Shown one piece after another: positions 1-7,967 of a stretch of DNA of 44,978 nucleotides (position 1 is its first letter; the number at the start of each line of letters is the position of its first letter). This DNA comes from Bacteroidaceae bacterium (GTDB taxonomy: Bacteria; Bacteroidota; Bacteroidia; Bacteroidales; Bacteroidaceae). Made by a program: the position numbers and the translations under genes. Where the stretch lies: positions 1 through 44,978 of the forward strand of contig JAFTUK010000020.1 in the NCBI GenBank assembly GCA_017466325.1, given 5' to 3'. Under the pieces are notes generated by a model. That model ran no database searches. It had not been told where the DNA came from and was given only the letters and a program-made list of their open reading frames with translations.

Positions 1-137
1 GTCCGATAAAATGTGTACTTTTGCCCATAGTTATTTGGATGAGTGTGGTAACCGCTAAATAACGAAAAAGGGCTGAATCCTACAAATGGAAACAGCCCTA
101 ATTTTTATTCTGGCAAAAAAGTTTTATCGGACACCAA
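1..137. mobile_element. MITE-like element or IS end
   Basis: The first 11 bases (GTCCGATAAAA) are the exact inverse of 122-132 (TTTTATCGGAC), so about 135 bp is bounded by short terminal inverted repeats. The right terminus, extended to 122-139, recurs in inverted orientation at 44839-44856. Inside is a hairpin (AGGGCTG at 69-75, CAGCCCT at 93-99) followed by a T-rich run, a likely terminator. No transposase reading frame fits in this length. It is either a non-autonomous MITE or the end of a longer insertion sequence cut by the window edge. Target-site duplications cannot be judged because the left flank is missing. Confidence 0.5.
69..110 (+). terminator. Hairpin plus T-run inside the left terminal element
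   Basis: Stem AGGGCTG (69-75) pairs with CAGCCCT (93-99) across a 17-nt loop and is followed by TAATTTTTATT. This is a plausible intrinsic terminator just inside the inverted repeat. Such insulation is common at IS ends. Confidence 0.45.
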
Positions 138-184
138 TAAAAAGGGAATAATATTGTTGGAACTGAAAAAAAGACATATAAATG

Positions 185-216
185 TTTCCTTAATCGGGAA
201 AAAAGTTATAATTTTG
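185..216 (+). promoter_or_regulatory. Candidate carB promoter and leader
   Basis: A -7 box TAATTTTG (209-216) fits the Bacteroidetes TAnnTTTG form. The -33 position holds TTTC at 185-188, one base off TTTG, at 20-bp spacing. It would give a leader of about 200 nt before carB. That leader holds an 8-bp hairpin (TTTTCCTC 269-276 with GAGGAAAA 283-290) and, near 330-355, a weak GC stem before TTTTCTTTT. This could be an attenuator, but nothing identifies a ligand. Confidence 0.4.
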
Positions 217-423
217 TCTGCGATTTAGAAAGAATACTCCATGCTCAAACTGAAAAGCAAGCACATGGTTTTCCTCTGTCCTGAGGAAAAGGAATAGCAC
301 AAGACTGGCCATTCTGCCCGGTGAACCGCCGCCGGCATGAGTGGCTTTTCTTTTATAATATGCAAATTAGGAGCGAGAAGTGGGGGAGCGAGAAGGAAGA
401 CGATAATAATACAACATACAACG

Positions 424-3400
424 ATGAAAAAGCAACTCAAGAAAGTTCTCGTATTGGGAAGTGGCGCATTGAAGATCGGTCAGGCTGGCGAGTTTGACTA
501 TAGTGGTTCACAAGCATTGAAGGCCCTGCGCGAGGAGGGTATCAAGTCAGTGCTCATAAACCCTAATGTGGCTACCATCCAGACAAGCGAGGGTATAGCC
601 GACAAGGTTTATTTCCAACCGGTAGACGCACATTTCGTTACCGAGGTCATCAAGAAGGAACGCCCCGACGGCATCCTGTTGGCTTTCGGTGGGCAGACAG
701 CCCTCAACTGCGGCACCGAACTCTACCTCAACGGCACTCTTAAGCAGTACGGAGTGGAGGTTCTGGGTACCAGCGTGGAGGCCATCATGAACACCGAGGA
801 CCGCGACCTTTTCGTAAAGGAACTGAACAAGATAAACATGAAGTCTCCCGTGAGCAAGGCTTGCGAGAACATTGAGGACGCTATTACTACGGCACGCGAA
901 ATCGGTTATCCCGTCATGATCCGCAGTGCCTACGCCCTCGGTGGTCTGGGCAGCGGTGTCTGCCAGGACGAGGAGATGTTCAAGGAGATTGCCGAGAGCG
1001 CCTTCACTTTCGCTCCCCAGGTTCTTGTTGAAGAGAGCCTGAAGGGCTGGAAGGAGATAGAGTTCGAGGTTATCCGCGATGCCAACGACCACTGCTTCAC
1101 CGTGGCCGGCATGGAGAACTTCGATCCTCTGGGCATACACACCGGCGAGAGCATCGTTGTGGCATCTACCTGCACCCTCAGCGAGGAACAGGTTGCCATG
1201 CTTCAGGACATTGCCGTCAAGTGCGTGCGCCACCTGAACATCGTCGGCGAGTGTAACATCCAGTATGCTTTCAATGCCGAGACCAACGACTACCGCATCA
1301 TCGAGATTAACGCACGTCTGAGCCGTTCTTCTGCTCTTGCATCGAAGGCCACTGGTTATCCCTTGGCTTTCGTCGCCGCCAAGATAGCCTTGGGCTACAC
1401 CCTCGACCAGATTGGCGAGATGGGTACAACGAACAGTGCCTACGTGGCACCTCAGTTGGATTACATCATTGCCAAGATACCCCGTTGGGACCTCACCAAG
1501 TTTGCCGGGGTAAGCCGCAAGATCGGTTCCAGCATGAAGTCCGTAGGCGAAATCATGAGTATCGGCCGCTCCTTCGAGGAAATCATCCAGAAGGGTCTCC
1601 GCATGATTGGCCAGGGCATGCACGGTTTCGTGTGCAACGACCACGTCCACTTTGACGATCTTGACGAAGAGTTAGCCAACCCCACCGACATGCGCATCTT
1701 TGCCATTGCACAGGCTTTGGAGGACGGTTACACTGTGGAGCGCATAGAGGAACTGACTAAGATTGATCCCTGGTTCCTGTCACGCCTGAAGAACATCGTG
1801 GACATGAAGCATCACCTGCAGGAGTACAACTCAGTGGAGGAAATCCCCTTGGACGAACTCCGCAAGGCAAAGGCAATGGGTTTCAGCGACTTCCAGATAG
1901 CACGTTGCGTGTTTAAGGGCAGCGAGGGCGGCATGGAGCGTCAGGTTCTGAAGATTCGCGACTACCGCAAGAAGGTGGGCATCCTGCCTGCCGTGAAGCG
2001 CATCCCCACCGTGGCAAGCGAACACCCCGACCTGACCAACTACCTCTACATGACTTATGCCTGCGAGGGTTACGACGTGAACTACTACAAGAACTCCAAG
2101 AGTGTAATCGTACTTGGTTCGGGCGCTTACCGCATCGGTTCAAGCGTAGAGTTCGACTGGTGCTCCGTCAATGCCATACAGACAGCACGCAAGCTCGGTT
2201 ACAAGAGCATCATGATAAACTACAACCCCGAGACCGTTTCCACCGACTATGACATGTGCGACCGCCTCTACTTCGACGAGTTGAGTTTCGAGCGCGTACT
2301 CGATGTCATCGACCTGGAAAGTCCCAGCGGTGTGATTGTCAGCGTGGGTGGACAGATTCCCAACAACCTGGCTATGAAACTCTTCCGCCAGGCTGTTCCC
2401 GTACTGGGTACCAACCCCGTCAGCATCGACCGTGCCGAGAACCGTGGCAAGTTCAGTGCCATGCTCGACCAGTTGGGCATAGACCAGCCCCGCTGGAGCG
2501 CACTTACCAGCATGGCCGATGTGAAGAAGTTCATCGACGAGGTAGGTTATCCCGTATTGGTGCGTCCCTCTTACGTCCTTTCCGGTGCTGCCATGAACGT
2601 ATGCCACAACGACGAGGAACTGGAGCGCTTCCTGGCAGCAGCCAGCGAGGTCAGCAAGGAATACCCCGTGGTTATTTCCGAATTCATGACCGAGACCAAC
2701 GAGATAGAGTTCGATGGTGTTGCGCAGAACGGCGAGATAGTGGAGTACGCCATCTCCGAGCATGTGGAGTTTGCCGGTGTGCACAGCGGTGATGCCACCA
2801 TGTGCTTCCCTGCCCAGCAGATATCCTTCGCCACCACACGCCAGATCAAGCGCATCTCACGTGCCATTGCCAAGGAACTGAACATCTCTGGTCCCTTCAA
2901 TATTCAGTATCTGGCCAAGGGCCGCGACGTGAAGGTTATCGAGTGCAACCTCCGTGCCAGCCGCTCGTTCCCCTTCGTCAGCAAGGTGCTCAAGCGCAAC
3001 TTCATCGAGACCGCCACACGCATCATGCTCGACGCTCCCTATCGCAAGCCCGATAGCAGTGTCTTTGACATCGACCGTATCGGTGTGAAGGCCAGCCAGT
3101 TCTCCTTCAACCGTCTTGCACCTGCCGATCCCATCCTGGGCGTAGATATGAGTTCAACCGGCGAGGTAGGTTGCTTGGGCGACAGTTTCGAGGAGGCTCT
3201 GCTCAATGCCATGATTTCCACCGGCTACAAGATTCCTTCCAAGGACAAGGGCGTCATGCTTTCCAGCGGCGGTACCAAGGAGAAGGCTTCCCTGCTCGAT
3301 GCCGCCCAGGCTCTGTGCAAGGCTGGTTACACCATCTATGCCACCGAGGGAACAGCCCGTTTCCTGAACGAGAACAACGCCAAGGCCATCCCCGTATGCT

Positions 3401-3660
3401 ATCCTGACGAGGTGGGCACAAAGACCGACATGCTCAACATCATGGACCTGATTGCCCAGCACAAGTTCGATCTTATCGTCAACGTACCCAAGGACCACAC
3501 CAAGCGCGAGAAGACCAACGGTTACCGTATCCGTCGTGGTGCCATCGACCACAACATCCCCCTCATTACCAACGCCCGTCTGGCCAGCGCCTTCATCGAG
3601 GCATTCTGCCGTCTGCCTCTGGAGGACATCCAGACAAAGGCTTGGCAGGAGTACGAGTAG
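424..3660 (+). CDS. carB: Carbamoyl-phosphate synthase large subunit
   Basis: This is the large subunit of glutamine-hydrolysing carbamoyl-phosphate synthase. It makes carbamoyl phosphate from bicarbonate, ammonia and two ATP for pyrimidine and arginine synthesis. The start at 424 gives 1078 residues, the usual family length; an upstream in-frame start at 337 would add a tail with no family character. The protein has two homologous halves, each with a pre-ATP-grasp start (VLVLGSGALKIGQAGEFDYS near residue 8, VIVLGSGAYRIGSSVEFDWC near 560) and an ATP-grasp fold. A C-terminal MGS-like allosteric domain starts near 940. The glutaminase subunit gene carA, usually just upstream, is absent here. 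A strong hairpin terminator follows the gene. Confidence 0.98.
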   Translation: MKKQLKKVLVLGSGALKIGQAGEFDYSGSQALKALREEGIKSVLINPNVATIQTSEGIADKVYFQPVDAHFVTEVIKKERPDGILLAFGGQTALNCGTELYLNGTLKQYGVEVLGTSVEAIMNTEDRDLFVKELNKINMKSPVSKACENIEDAITTAREIGYPVMIRSAYALGGLGSGVCQDEEMFKEIAESAFTFAPQVLVEESLKGWKEIEFEVIRDANDHCFTVAGMENFDPLGIHTGESIVVASTCTLSEEQVAMLQDIAVKCVRHLNIVGECNIQYAFNAETNDYRIIEINARLSRSSALASKATGYPLAFVAAKIALGYTLDQIGEMGTTNSAYVAPQLDYIIAKIPRWDLTKFAGVSRKIGSSMKSVGEIMSIGRSFEEIIQKGLRMIGQGMHGFVCNDHVHFDDLDEELANPTDMRIFAIAQALEDGYTVERIEELTKIDPWFLSRLKNIVDMKHHLQEYNSVEEIPLDELRKAKAMGFSDFQIARCVFKGSEGGMERQVLKIRDYRKKVGILPAVKRIPTVASEHPDLTNYLYMTYACEGYDVNYYKNSKSVIVLGSGAYRIGSSVEFDWCSVNAIQTARKLGYKSIMINYNPETVSTDYDMCDRLYFDELSFERVLDVIDLESPSGVIVSVGGQIPNNLAMKLFRQAVPVLGTNPVSIDRAENRGKFSAMLDQLGIDQPRWSALTSMADVKKFIDEVGYPVLVRPSYVLSGAAMNVCHNDEELERFLAAASEVSKEYPVVISEFMTETNEIEFDGVAQNGEIVEYAISEHVEFAGVHSGDATMCFPAQQISFATTRQIKRISRAIAKELNISGPFNIQYLAKGRDVKVIECNLRASRSFPFVSKVLKRNFIETATRIMLDAPYRKPDSSVFDIDRIGVKASQFSFNRLAPADPILGVDMSSTGEVGCLGDSFEEALLNAMISTGYKIPSKDKGVMLSSGGTKEKASLLDAAQALCKAGYTIYATEGTARFLNENNAKAIPVCYPDEVGTKTDMLNIMDLIAQHKFDLIVNVPKDHTKREKTNGYRIRRGAIDHNIPLITNARLASAFIEAFCRLPLEDIQTKAWQEYE

Positions 3661-3696
3661 GCCGGAAATAATACAATAGTTGAAAGACTAAATAAC

Positions 3697-3726
3697 AGAA
3701 GGCCCGGTGATGCCGGGCCTTCTATG
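3697..3726 (+). terminator. carB terminator
   Basis: AGAAGGCCCGG (3697-3707) pairs perfectly with CCGGGCCTTCT (3713-3723) around a 5-nt loop, 37 bases after the carB stop. This is a strong intrinsic-type stem, although the T-run after it is short. Confidence 0.8.
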
Positions 3727-3741
3727 TTCTTAAAGAATAAG

Positions 3742-3786
3742 CTATAGATTCTATAGCTCCTATAGCTCCTACAACTCTTATACCCA
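3742..3786. repeat. Degenerate 9-bp tandem repeat
   Basis: Five consecutive 9-mers are visible: CTATAGATT, CTATAGCTC, CTATAGCTC, CTACAACTC and the diverged TTATACCCA. They end 8 bases before the ATG at 3794. A second 9-bp array lies at 22154-22234. The role is unknown; slippage at this position could alter the 5' leader of the next gene. Confidence 0.7.
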
Positions 3787-3793
3787 TTTCACC

Positions 3794-4909
3794 ATGCAAC
3801 AACCTCCAAAACGTATAGAGTCATTGGACATACTCCGTGGTCTTGACCTGTTCCTGCTTGTCTTCTTCCAACCAGTGCTGATGCAGATATGTGCCCGTGT
3901 GGACGTCCCCTGGGTCAAGACCATTGGACAGTGGTTCTCCCATGCCGATTGGGAGGGACTGCACCTGTGGGACATGGTTATGCCCCTGTTCCTCTTCATG
4001 GCAGGCGCCTCCATGCCCTTCGCCTTCTCCAAGTACAGGACGGCAGAAACCAAGTGGCCCATCTACCGCAAGATACTGAAGCGCTTCGTCATCCTCTTCA
4101 TTCTCGGTATGGTGGTGCAGGGCAATCTCCTGGGGTTTGACCCGCAGATGTTCCGTTTCTATAGCAACACGCTCCAGGCCATAGCATCGGGTTATCTCAT
4201 TGCCTCGGTGCTGATCCTGCACCTCAGTCTTCGAGCACAGATTGCGGCTACCTGCTTGCTCATGCTCATTTACTGGATACCCATGCACTTCTGCGGCGAC
4301 TACACTGCCGAGGGCAACTTTGCCGAGATGGTGGACAAGGCTGTGCTTGGACGTTGGCGCGACGGTGTATATTGGGACGAACAGGGACAGTGGCACTTTT
4401 CTCCCTGGTATCACTATACTTGGGTGTGGAGCAGCCTCACCTTCGGTGTCACCGTCATGCTCGGCACCTTTGCCGGACAGGTAATAAAGGCCGGTAGCGA
4501 CAATCGCCGGTTTACCGCCCTGCGTCTGGCGGTGATTGCCTTTGCCCTGCTCGTGCTGGGACATCTGCACAGTATGCACGCTCCTGTCAACAAGCACCTG
4601 TGGACAACAAGCATGACTCTGATTTCCGGTGGCTGGTGTTGGGCGCTTATGGCCTTCTTCTATTGGCTGGTGGACGTAAAGGGGCGGAGTAGGGGCCTGT
4701 CGTGGCTGAAGATATACGGCACCAACTCCATTGTGGCGTATATGCTCGGCGAGGTTGTCAATTTCCGTAGCGTGGTGCAATCCGTCAGTTATGGCCTGCA
4801 ACCCTATCTCCAGGACTGGTATAATGTGTGGCTCGCATTCGGCAACTACCTTATCATATTCTTTATCCTAAGGACCATGTACAAAGCACGCATCTTTGTG
4901 AAGATCTGA
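3794..4909 (+). CDS. DUF5009/HGSNAT-like membrane acyltransferase family protein
   Basis: The 371-residue protein opens with RIESLDILRGLDLFLLVFFQ and has about nine or ten hydrophobic segments. This is the pattern of DUF5009/DUF1624 proteins related to heparan-alpha-glucosaminide N-acetyltransferase (NagX-like). Members are thought to move acetyl groups across the membrane or to help amino-sugar use; the substrate here is unknown. The LDxLRG motif and a conserved HxWD segment (HLWDMVMP, near residue 57) support the family. It lies 4 bases before the alpha/beta hydrolase gene, so the two are probably cotranscribed. Confidence 0.8.
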   Translation: MQQPPKRIESLDILRGLDLFLLVFFQPVLMQICARVDVPWVKTIGQWFSHADWEGLHLWDMVMPLFLFMAGASMPFAFSKYRTAETKWPIYRKILKRFVILFILGMVVQGNLLGFDPQMFRFYSNTLQAIASGYLIASVLILHLSLRAQIAATCLLMLIYWIPMHFCGDYTAEGNFAEMVDKAVLGRWRDGVYWDEQGQWHFSPWYHYTWVWSSLTFGVTVMLGTFAGQVIKAGSDNRRFTALRLAVIAFALLVLGHLHSMHAPVNKHLWTTSMTLISGGWCWALMAFFYWLVDVKGRSRGLSWLKIYGTNSIVAYMLGEVVNFRSVVQSVSYGLQPYLQDWYNVWLAFGNYLIIFFILRTMYKARIFVKI

Positions 4910-4913
4910 TATT

Positions 4914-5846
4914 ATGAGCAGATTCTGGCGATATATCCTCTTGCTTGCCGTTGTGCTCTGCATTGCAGTGCTCGGCGCATCGTTCTATATGCTGGACTTT
5001 GCCCTGGCGCGCAGACACACGGCATGGACAGAGGAACAGGCATGGCAGAGGGTGGAGCATTATTATCCATGGGCCGCAGGGTGGATGGATTCCATACGTA
5101 CGAGCGGTGCCCTTCAGGATACCTTCATCCTCAGTGAAGACGGCCGGCGCCTGCATGCCTATTATCTGTCGGGGAGGTCTTCATCTGCTACGGCAGTACT
5201 GGTGCACGGCTACCGTAACTGTGCCATAGACATGATGCATCTGGGCTATATGTACCATCACGACCTGGGATGCAACATCCTGTTGCCCGACCTCCATGCC
5301 CATGGACAGAGCGACGGGGAGTCTATCCGTATGGGGTGGCTTGACCGTCTGGATGTCCTGCGATGGTGCGGTATTGCCGACAGCCTGTTCCATGTCCCCA
5401 TCGTGGTGCATGGCATATCCATGGGTGCCGCCACCACCATGATGCTTTCGGCGGAGGAAGAGTTACCCTCCAGTGTCACTCATTTCGTGGAAGATTGCGG
5501 TTACACCAGTGCATGGGACGAGTTTGAGGGCGAACTGCAGGCCCAGTTCTCCCTGCCGCCGTTCCCCATTCTTCACACCTCCTCTCTTCTCTGCAAGGTG
5601 TTGTACGGCTGGAGTTTCACCGAGGCCAGTGCCTTGGAGCAGGTTGCCGGTTGCCGCCGTCCCATGCTTTTCATCCACGGTGATGCCGACACCTTTGTCC
5701 CTACGTGGATGGTCCATCCTCTGCATGACGCCCATCCAGGTCGCCAAGACATCTGGCTTCCGGAAGGTGTCACGCATGCCCTTTCCTATTACAAGTATCC
5801 TGCGGAGTATACCGAGAGGGTAAGGCAGTTCCTGGCCAAAAAGTGA
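4914..5846 (+). CDS. Membrane-anchored alpha/beta hydrolase
   Basis: A 310-residue serine hydrolase with one N-terminal hydrophobic segment (about residues 6-27), so probably held at or passed across the inner membrane. The oxyanion HG lies at 98-99 (LVHGYRN). The nucleophile elbow GISMGA places Ser169. The candidate acid is Asp259 in GDADTFVP, and the base is His288 in GVTHA. This is the full triad in the usual order of the DUF/peptidase S9-like hydrolases that Bacteroides places in envelope loci. The substrate cannot be read from the sequence. It follows the acyltransferase-like gene by 4 bases, which suggests a joint role, perhaps acyl transfer and acyl removal; that is inference. Confidence 0.85.
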   Translation: MSRFWRYILLLAVVLCIAVLGASFYMLDFALARRHTAWTEEQAWQRVEHYYPWAAGWMDSIRTSGALQDTFILSEDGRRLHAYYLSGRSSSATAVLVHGYRNCAIDMMHLGYMYHHDLGCNILLPDLHAHGQSDGESIRMGWLDRLDVLRWCGIADSLFHVPIVVHGISMGAATTMMLSAEEELPSSVTHFVEDCGYTSAWDEFEGELQAQFSLPPFPILHTSSLLCKVLYGWSFTEASALEQVAGCRRPMLFIHGDADTFVPTWMVHPLHDAHPGRQDIWLPEGVTHALSYYKYPAEYTERVRQFLAKK

Positions 5847-5859
5847 TGAGTAGCGTTTG

Positions 5860-6381
5860 CTACTTTACGCTGAATGGCCACACAACCCAGTCATTCAGTT
5901 CTCCAACCGTTTCTTTTGTGGTCCATGTAAAAATGTATTCGCCGGATTCCAGCGCAGTCAGGGGTTGGAGCAGGAAGGCTTCCTCTCCGTAGGCCTCTAT
6001 ACGGAAAGTGTTCAGGTCAACCAGGATGCACTTGTTATCATGAATCTCTGCCTTTGGAATCTTCCTGTATTCCTTCTTTGATTTCAGTTTGATGAGGACC
6101 ATGTCGCTAAGTAGCAAGGTGTCCGTGTCAACAATGAATTGAGGACGTGTGTCGTCAGTCAGATCTTTGGCGCGTGCGCCCCACAGGTAGCGTTGCAGGG
6201 TGCTCTTCAACTGGATGTCTACTATCTTCCAACCCGGTTTCACCTCAGTTTGTGTTTGCTGGGGTTCTATGGGGTATGCCTTGCCATCGGAATAGAGTCT
6301 TACACTCTGTGCCTGAAGGTCTGTTGTGTTTATTGCCAGAAGCATGCCGGCCAGGACGGCCAATGGTTTTCTATGTTTCAT
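5860..6381 (-). CDS. Secreted protein of unknown function
   Basis: A 173-residue protein whose N-terminus (MKHRKPLAVLAGMLLAIN, then TTDLQAQ) is a signal peptide with likely cleavage near residue 25. The mature part is hydrophilic, with charged beta-strand-like stretches and no motif I can name. It ends just beyond the convergent hydrolase gene (5846). Upstream it faces the NhaD-type antiporter gene, with both promoters in a 120-bp shared region. A -7 box TAACTTTG (complement of 6390-6397) lies directly before the ATG. Confidence 0.75.
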   Translation of the reverse strand: MKHRKPLAVLAGMLLAINTTDLQAQSVRLYSDGKAYPIEPQQTQTEVKPGWKIVDIQLKSTLQRYLWGARAKDLTDDTRPQFIVDTDTLLLSDMVLIKLKSKKEYRKIPKAEIHDNKCILVDLNTFRIEAYGEEAFLLQPLTALESGEYIFTWTTKETVGELNDWVVWPFSVK

Positions 6382-6389
6382 ACTGAAGA

Positions 6390-6397
6390 CAAAGTTA
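6390..6397 (-). promoter_or_regulatory. Promoter -7 box for the secreted unknown
   Basis: The minus strand reads TAACTTTG, an exact TAnnTTTG match, 8 bases upstream of the ATG at 6381. The transcript would be almost leaderless. No good -33 TTTG is visible. Confidence 0.5.
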
Positions 6398-6428
6398 GGG
6401 CTTTTTGTTTGAATAACTTTGTGTATGG

Positions 6429-6460
6429 TTTGTGTTTTTTGATTTTTTTAAGTAAATTTG
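6429..6460 (+). promoter_or_regulatory. Promoter of the NhaD-type antiporter gene
   Basis: TTTG (6429-6432), 20 bases, then TAAATTTG (6453-6460): an exact Bacteroidetes housekeeping promoter. Transcription should start near 6467. This rules out the in-frame TTG at 6458 as start codon and supports the ATG at 6503. Confidence 0.7.
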
Positions 6461-6502
6461 TCGCGGAATATATGCATCCCTGAATTAAATAATTACATAC
6501 AG

Positions 6503-7900
6503 ATGACGATTGCTATAGTTGTTGTGATACTGTTGGGTTACGTGTTCATTGCCACCGAACATGTTACCCATGTAAATAAGGCCCTTGTGGCACTTTTATG
6601 CGGCACGGTCGGTTGGGTCCTGTTCATGTGTACGGGAACCTCCTTCATCAATGGCATGCATGCGGAGGAGTATTTGGATTTCCTTGGCGGAGCGCAGCAG
6701 ACTATACAGACAGGCAAGGAGTTTATTTCCGAACATATCTTCCTGCGGTACGTGGGACAGGTGGGCGAACTGGTTCTGTACCTTCTGGCAACAATGTCTA
6801 TAGTGGAGGTGCTTACCAACAACGAATGTTTCTCCTTCATAGAGCGTTGGCTCAGGCGCAGGAGTACCGCCCAGATGCTTTGGCTGACGGTTCTGATTAC
6901 ATTCCTGCTCAGTGCATGCATAGACAATCTTACCGTTACGGTGCTGATGCTGATGATCCTGCGCAAGATAATCCGCAACGGCAAACAGAGGATGTACATT
7001 GGTTCTGCCATAGTGATAGCCGCCAGTTGCGGTGGCTGCTGGACGGTGATTGGCGATGTCACCAGCCTGATGGTATGGGGCAAGGGTGCCGTTACTGCCA
7101 CCAACTTCAGTGCCGCGCTTGTACTGCCTTCTGTCGTTGCCACGGTTATCCCCACTTTCCTTATCCAGAAGAAGTTGCCCGAGTATCTTGACCTTGACCG
7201 TCCTGCATACTCATTCCGTGGGGATGACAGTATCCTTGTATGGTGGCAGAAGTTGCTTCTTTTCTTCTTCGGCATAGGAGGTTTGTGGTTCGTGCCCTCT
7301 TTCCATAGGATTACGCTTCTGCCTCCGTTCCTCGGTGCATTGTGTTGCCTTGGCGTGGTGTGGGTTCTGAATGAGATTATCAATGTCAACCGCATACGCA
7401 CGGAGCAACCTCAGAACATTTCCCTTGGTCGCAAGTTGCAGTACGAGGTGCTGCAGGTCATCATGTATTGTGTGGGAGTGTGCCTTTGCGTTGACGTGCT
7501 GGTAGAGATTGGCGCCATGCGTGCTGCCGCAGGTTGGTTGGACAGCAATATCCACAACATCTACGTTGCCAGTGTTTTCATGGGATTCATGAGCAGTGTG
7601 CTGGACAATATTGCGCTCGTCATGGCTGGTATAAACATATATTCCGTCCTGCCTCAGGAGGCGGTTCAGGGCGGATACATGGAAAGTTTCGTCCAGAACG
7701 GCCAGTACTGGCATCTGATTGCCCTCAGCGGCAATGTGGGCGGTTGCCTTCTGCCCATAGGAAGTGTGGCTGGCTTTGCCCTGATGAGGGCCGAGGGTGT
7801 TACCGTCTGGTGGTATCTGCGCCGTGTCACTCTGTTTGCGTTCATCGGTTGGGTGGCATCTTTGGGGACATACTTCCTGGTGGACCTTTTCCTGAGATAG
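6503..7900 (+). CDS. NhaD-family Na+/H+ antiporter
   Basis: A 465-residue integral membrane protein with about twelve hydrophobic segments. The segment with CIDNLTVTVLM and, further on, IGDVTSLMVWGKG match the paired half-helix motifs of NhaD/ion-transporter-superfamily antiporters, where the Asp residues carry Na+ and H+. A second matching half-motif, SVLDNIALVMAG, lies near residue 368 and fits the internal duplication of this superfamily. It would expel Na+ at the inner membrane. The start at 6503 lies 43 bases after a canonical promoter. I am sure of the superfamily and less sure of the exact ion. Confidence 0.8.
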   Translation: MTIAIVVVILLGYVFIATEHVTHVNKALVALLCGTVGWVLFMCTGTSFINGMHAEEYLDFLGGAQQTIQTGKEFISEHIFLRYVGQVGELVLYLLATMSIVEVLTNNECFSFIERWLRRRSTAQMLWLTVLITFLLSACIDNLTVTVLMLMILRKIIRNGKQRMYIGSAIVIAASCGGCWTVIGDVTSLMVWGKGAVTATNFSAALVLPSVVATVIPTFLIQKKLPEYLDLDRPAYSFRGDDSILVWWQKLLLFFFGIGGLWFVPSFHRITLLPPFLGALCCLGVVWVLNEIINVNRIRTEQPQNISLGRKLQYEVLQVIMYCVGVCLCVDVLVEIGAMRAAAGWLDSNIHNIYVASVFMGFMSSVLDNIALVMAGINIYSVLPQEAVQGGYMESFVQNGQYWHLIALSGNVGGCLLPIGSVAGFALMRAEGVTVWWYLRRVTLFAFIGWVASLGTYFLVDLFLR

Positions 7901-7967
7901 TGCGCCGGGGACATTAGTGTATTTTATTTCAACAGCAAAGAAAACAGTTCCAGACTTTACAACAATT

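Noticed and set aside
547-1650. Long minus-strand open frame inside carB
   Set aside because: It is the antisense shadow of carB codon bias; it has no family motif and no promoter.
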